Source of the DNA: Selenomonadales bacterium
GTDB taxonomy: Bacteria; Bacillota; Negativicutes; Sporomusales; UBA7701
NCBI GenBank assembly: GCA_018434945.1
Contig: JAHDOI010000029.1
Coordinates: forward strand, 21,133 to 85,132
Length of the DNA: 64,000 bases
Reading direction: 5' to 3'
How positions within the stretch are numbered: the stretch's first letter is position 1; each line of letters begins with the position of its first letter. The notes beneath the pieces were generated by a model. The model had not been told where the DNA came from. It did no database searches and worked only from the letters and a program-made list of their open reading frames with translations. The translations under genes and the position numbers were made by a program. Shown here in pieces: positions 61,167-64,000 of this stretch.

Positions 61167-61180
61167 GATTTCCTGATTTT

Positions 61181-61193
61181 ATTGTAATACAAT
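61181..61193. promoter_or_regulatory. Second dyad in the crp/ferredoxin-hcp divergent region
   Basis: ATTGTA A TACAAT, symmetric around one base. It could be a Crp/Fnr-type site activating ferredoxin-hcp, or overlap the promoter of the regulator. Confidence 0.45.
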
Positions 61194-61234
61194 TTAATTG
61201 GCAAATACAAGCACGGGGAGAAGGGGGTACTGTC

Positions 61235-61945
61235 ATGCTGCGTAAAATGGTATCGATAGACGAAGAAAAGTGCAACGGCTGCGGGTTATGCATAACGGCT
61301 TGCCATGAAGGGGCCTTGCAGCTTGTAAACGGGAAAGCGAAACTGGTCAGCGATTCCTACTGCGACGGCCTTGGTGCCTGCCTGCCCGATTGCCCTACCG
61401 GCGCGATATCGATAATCGAACGCGAGGCTGTTCCTTTTGACGAAGAGGCGGTCAAAATGCATCTCGCCGCCAGAGGCGCCCAACCCAACCCGCCGCAGCC
61501 GCCGTGCGGTTGTCCCGGCTCAAGCGCCAGGGTCATCGCCAAAGACGCCGGCCATGGCCGCGTCGAACTCAAAGAGGCTCGGTCGGAACTACGCCAGTGG
61601 CCATGTCAGCTGAAACTTGTTCCGGCAAACGCCTCGTATTTCGACGGCGCCCAGCTGCTGATCGCGGCCGACTGCACCGCTTTCGCCTACGCCAACCTGC
61701 ACGGGTTCATGCGCAATAAAGTGACCCTGATCGGCTGCCCGAAATTGGACGCTGTGAACTACGCCGAAAAGCTGGCGGAAATCCTTAAACTGCACGACAT
61801 CAAGAGCATCACCGTCCTGCGGATGGAGGTGCCCTGCTGCGGCGGGCTGGTAACAGCGGTTAAAGAGGCGCTGGCCGCCAGCGGCAAGATCATCCCGTGG
61901 CGGGTCGTGATAATCGGCACCGACGGCTCGATCCGCGAGGATTAG
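61235..61945 (+). CDS. 2[4Fe-4S] ferredoxin-domain protein paired with Hcp
   Basis: 236 aa. N-terminal ferredoxin with C13xxC16xxC19x3C23 and a second, looser set (C43, C49, C53); the C-terminal half (120-236) has further cysteines (GCPGSS, VPCCGG). This protein type commonly precedes hcp in clostridia and probably passes electrons to it. ATG 61235 follows AAGGGGG; the frame stays open far upstream through the antisense regulator but that part is not coding. Confidence 0.92.
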   Translation: MLRKMVSIDEEKCNGCGLCITACHEGALQLVNGKAKLVSDSYCDGLGACLPDCPTGAISIIEREAVPFDEEAVKMHLAARGAQPNPPQPPCGCPGSSARVIAKDAGHGRVELKEARSELRQWPCQLKLVPANASYFDGAQLLIAADCTAFAYANLHGFMRNKVTLIGCPKLDAVNYAEKLAEILKLHDIKSITVLRMEVPCCGGLVTAVKEALAASGKIIPWRVVIIGTDGSIRED

Positions 61946-61988
61946 GTGGCCGTTACGCATAAAAATAATAGTAATTGGGGGGTTAACA

Positions 61989-63554
61989 ATGAGTGAAATG
62001 TTTTGCTTCCAGTGCGAACAGACCGCCGGCGGCAAGGGCTGCACGAAGGTAGGGGTGTGCGGTAAAAAGCCCGAAGTCGCCAACAAACAGGACGAACTGA
62101 CCGGAGCCATGATTGGCCTGGCCCGCGCCGCCGCCGGCAAAAATCCCGGCCAGGCAGCCGACAAGCTGATGATGCAGGGGCTGTTCGCCACCATCACCAA
62201 CGTCAACTTCGACGAGAAACGCGTCGACGAGATGATCGCCGCCGTCCGCGCCGAGAAGGCGAAACTGGACGCCGCCGCCCAAGACTTCCCCGCCGCCGAC
62301 CTGTGGTCCGGCAACGAGGACATCGTTTCGCTGCGCTCGACGCTGCTGCTCGGCCTGCGCGGCATGGCTGCCTACGCGTGGCACGCGGCCGCTCTCGGCA
62401 AAACGGACCCCGAAGTTACCGCCTGGTTCTATAAGGGCATGAAGGCCCTCGGCGATGAGCACAGCGCCGAGGAATGGCTCGGCCTGCTGATGGAGTTCGG
62501 CCAGGTCAACCTGAAATGCATGGGCCTCCTCGACGATGCCAACACCTCGGCTTACGGCCATCCGGTGCCGACGACCGTGCCCACCCTTGTTGAAAAGGGC
62601 CCGTTCATCGTCATAACCGGCCATGATCTGCACGACCTCAAACAGCTGCTGGAGCAGACGGCCGGCAAAGGCATCAACATCTACACCCACGGCGAAATGC
62701 TGCCCGCCCACGCATATCCCGAACTGAAGAAATATCCTCACCTCAAAGGTAATTTCGGCACCGCCTGGCAGAACCAGCAGAAAGAATTTGACAACATCCC
62801 CGCCCCGATCCTGTATACCACCAACTGCCTGATGCCGCCGCGCGTCTCCTACGCCGACCGTATATTCACCACCGATGTCGTCGGCTACCCCGAACTCAAG
62901 CACATTACCGGCGAGCACGGCAAAAAGGATTTCGCACCCGTTATCGCCAAAGCCCTCGAACTGGGCGGCTACAAGGAAGACCAGCACTTCACCGGCATCA
63001 ACGGCGGCACCCAACTTGTCACCGGTTTCGCCCGCAACACCGTCATGGGAGTGGCCGGCACGGTGATCGACGCCGTCAAGGCTGGCGCGATCAAGCACTT
63101 CTTCCTCGTCGGCGGCTGCGACGGCGCCAAGCCGGGCCGCAACTACTACACCCGCTTCGTGCAGCAGACCCCGAAAGACACCGTTGTCCTCACGTTGGCC
63201 TGCGGCAAGTACCGCTTCAATGACCTCGACCTCGGCGAGATCGGCGGCATCCCCCGTCTACTCGACATGGGTCAATGCAACGACGCCTACTCGGCCATCC
63301 AGGTGGCTGTCGCCCTGGCCGGCGCCTTCAAGTGCAGCGTCAACGAGCTGCCGCTGACGCTCGTGCTGTCCTGGTACGAGCAGAAGGCGGTGTGCATCCT
63401 GCTCACCCTGCTGGCCCTCGGTATCAAGGACATCTATATCGGGCCGTCGCTGCCGGCGTTCCTGTCAGGCAACGTTCTCAACATCCTGGTGGAAAAATTC
63501 AACCTTCACCCGATAACCACCCCCGAGGAAGACCTAAAAGCCATCCTCGGTTAA
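61989..63554 (+). CDS. hcp: Hybrid cluster protein (hydroxylamine reductase/NO reductase)
   Basis: 521 aa. N-terminal cubane motif C6xxC9-x8-C18-x5-C24 (anaerobe class), and hybrid-cluster ligands in NCLMPP, GGCDGAKPGRNYY, ACGKYRFN and the C-terminal region. Reduces NO or hydroxylamine and protects against nitrosative stress; also linked to S-nitrosylation. Follows its ferredoxin by 43 bp; a strong terminator follows. Confidence 0.97.
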   Translation: MSEMFCFQCEQTAGGKGCTKVGVCGKKPEVANKQDELTGAMIGLARAAAGKNPGQAADKLMMQGLFATITNVNFDEKRVDEMIAAVRAEKAKLDAAAQDFPAADLWSGNEDIVSLRSTLLLGLRGMAAYAWHAAALGKTDPEVTAWFYKGMKALGDEHSAEEWLGLLMEFGQVNLKCMGLLDDANTSAYGHPVPTTVPTLVEKGPFIVITGHDLHDLKQLLEQTAGKGINIYTHGEMLPAHAYPELKKYPHLKGNFGTAWQNQQKEFDNIPAPILYTTNCLMPPRVSYADRIFTTDVVGYPELKHITGEHGKKDFAPVIAKALELGGYKEDQHFTGINGGTQLVTGFARNTVMGVAGTVIDAVKAGAIKHFFLVGGCDGAKPGRNYYTRFVQQTPKDTVVLTLACGKYRFNDLDLGEIGGIPRLLDMGQCNDAYSAIQVAVALAGAFKCSVNELPLTLVLSWYEQKAVCILLTLLALGIKDIYIGPSLPAFLSGNVLNILVEKFNLHPITTPEEDLKAILG

Positions 63555-63565
63555 CCGTCAGAGCG

Positions 63566-63597
63566 AAAGTACCCGGACATTCTCCGGGTACTTTTTG
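63566..63597 (+). terminator. Intrinsic terminator after hcp
   Basis: AAAGTACCCGG ACATTCT CCGGGTACTTTTT. Confidence 0.93.
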
Positions 63598-63679
63598 TTG
63601 ATTATCTTACAGGGGAGCAATCGCAAGAATCCTGCCGGACCTCCGGCTCTAATTACGGTCAGGGATGGAATCCCTGCCG

Positions 63680-63889
63680 CTACATACTGTGCTGGAGCAC
63701 CGGAAAACTAGCCGTTACCGTTGTTCCCGAGGGAGAAGTAGCGAAGCGGATATACCCGCGGTGACGCTCGACAATCCGGTAAGCGACCGCCAACCCCAAG
63801 CCGTTGCCGGTTTTCTTGGTGGTAAAGAAAGGAGTGCCCAGCTTTTCCAGCGCGTCGTAAGTGTCAACGCCGGAAAGAAAGTGACCCAA
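63680..63889 (-). pseudogene. C-terminal fragment of a histidine kinase
   Basis: LEKLGTPFFTTKKTGNGLGLAVAYRIVERHRG is plainly the F-box and G2 end of a HATPase domain (motif core GTPFFTTK and GLGLAV). The upstream DNG.GI G1 motif and N-box are missing: an in-frame TAA occurs before codon 1, and the preceding 20 codons do not match the family. No ribosome site. Probably a decayed gene remnant. Confidence 0.65.
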
Positions 63890-63895
63890 CGCCGG

Positions 63896-64000
63896 TTAGG
63901 AATTGACCCAATCGCCGAGAAGAAAACGCCAGATTGTATCGCCGGTTAAAATTCTTTCGGCGGAATATCGGCCGGCGGTATTGTCGAGACCCCAGATTTG
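63896..64000 (-). CDS. Possible C-terminus of a gene entering from the right edge
   Basis: Open minus-strand frame of 34 codons to the window edge, ending IWRFLLGDWVNS at TAA 63896. No family recognised. It could be the end of a separate gene or an earlier part of the decayed kinase in another frame. Confidence 0.3.
   Translation of the reverse strand, partial: QIWGLDNTAGRYSAERILTGDTIWRFLLGDWVNS

Noticed and set aside
60782..61234. N-terminal extension of the ferredoxin open frame
   Set aside because: It is antisense to the Crp-family gene; ATG 61235 has the ribosome site and matches family starts.

Overview
The window is about 60% GC, densely coded, and reads as chromosome of an anaerobic endospore-forming Firmicute. 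The best fit is Negativicutes, family Sporomusaceae. That placement is inferred from gene content and style, not from a marker gene. Spore evidence: two alpha/beta small acid-soluble spore proteins, a spore photoproduct lyase homologue, a GerM-domain lipoprotein and a GerD-like protein. Anaerobe evidence: 2-hydroxyacyl-CoA dehydratase with its activase, hybrid cluster protein, class I [4Fe-4S] fumarase and several ferredoxin-type proteins. No prophage, insertion sequence or CRISPR array was seen.

Layout. 1-11.4 kb: murI, then an unusual row of genes (unknown membrane protein, CofE-like ligase, dehydratase plus activase, hydantoinase A, HDAC-like deacylase with zinc ribbon), then rph, rdgB, yfcE and a GlnK/GlnL-type two-component pair. 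11.4-16.3 kb: a FadR-type regulator, a 63-aa protein behind a textbook sigma-54 promoter, a sigma-54 activator with a Rossmann N-terminus, and two-subunit fumarase. 16.3-23 kb: tRNA-Pro, tRNA-Gly and tRNA-Arg, a soluble chemoreceptor, ferritin with a Fur-family box, a DJ-1 protein, a QueG-like protein, a small siroheme reductase and an MFS transporter. 23-34 kb: torD-moeA, a CoA-disulfide reductase with rhodanese domain, spore genes, acpS-nnr, an EndoAI/EndoA toxin-antitoxin pair and a ComEC-like lipoprotein. 34-50 kb: cell-wall amidase and GerM, thiC behind a TPP riboswitch, alr, a TyrR-like activator, thiL-tsaE-tsaB-rimI, tsaD, an ANTAR two-component pair and CIRCE-controlled groESL.

50-64 kb is the most distinctive region. 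A membrane histidine kinase and a sigma-54 response regulator (variant GAYTGG loop) sit between two near-identical -24/-12 promoters. Each promoter has a matching dyad (GCAA n3 TT..AA n3 TTGC) about 100 bp upstream. One promoter faces two unknown small genes. The other faces a run of genes (Rnk-like, VOC, hemerythrin, AbrB-zinc protein, glutamate dehydrogenase, a GAF-nucleotidyltransferase fusion, flavin-binding protein, second hemerythrin) ending at a strong terminator. A divergent Crp-family gene and a ferredoxin-hcp operon follow. This looks like an undescribed sigma-54 regulon with a redox or nitrosative-stress and nitrogen flavour.

Other points: three copies of a palindromic intergenic repeat, each placed directly after a stop codon; an aroQ remnant with an internal deletion; a DnaA-box cluster away from any dnaA gene; a spore photoproduct lyase homologue lacking the usual hydrogen-donor cysteine; and a candidate structured leader upstream of the siroheme reductase. 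Start codons were moved from the longest open frame wherever a Shine-Dalgarno sequence or family alignment pointed to a better site.
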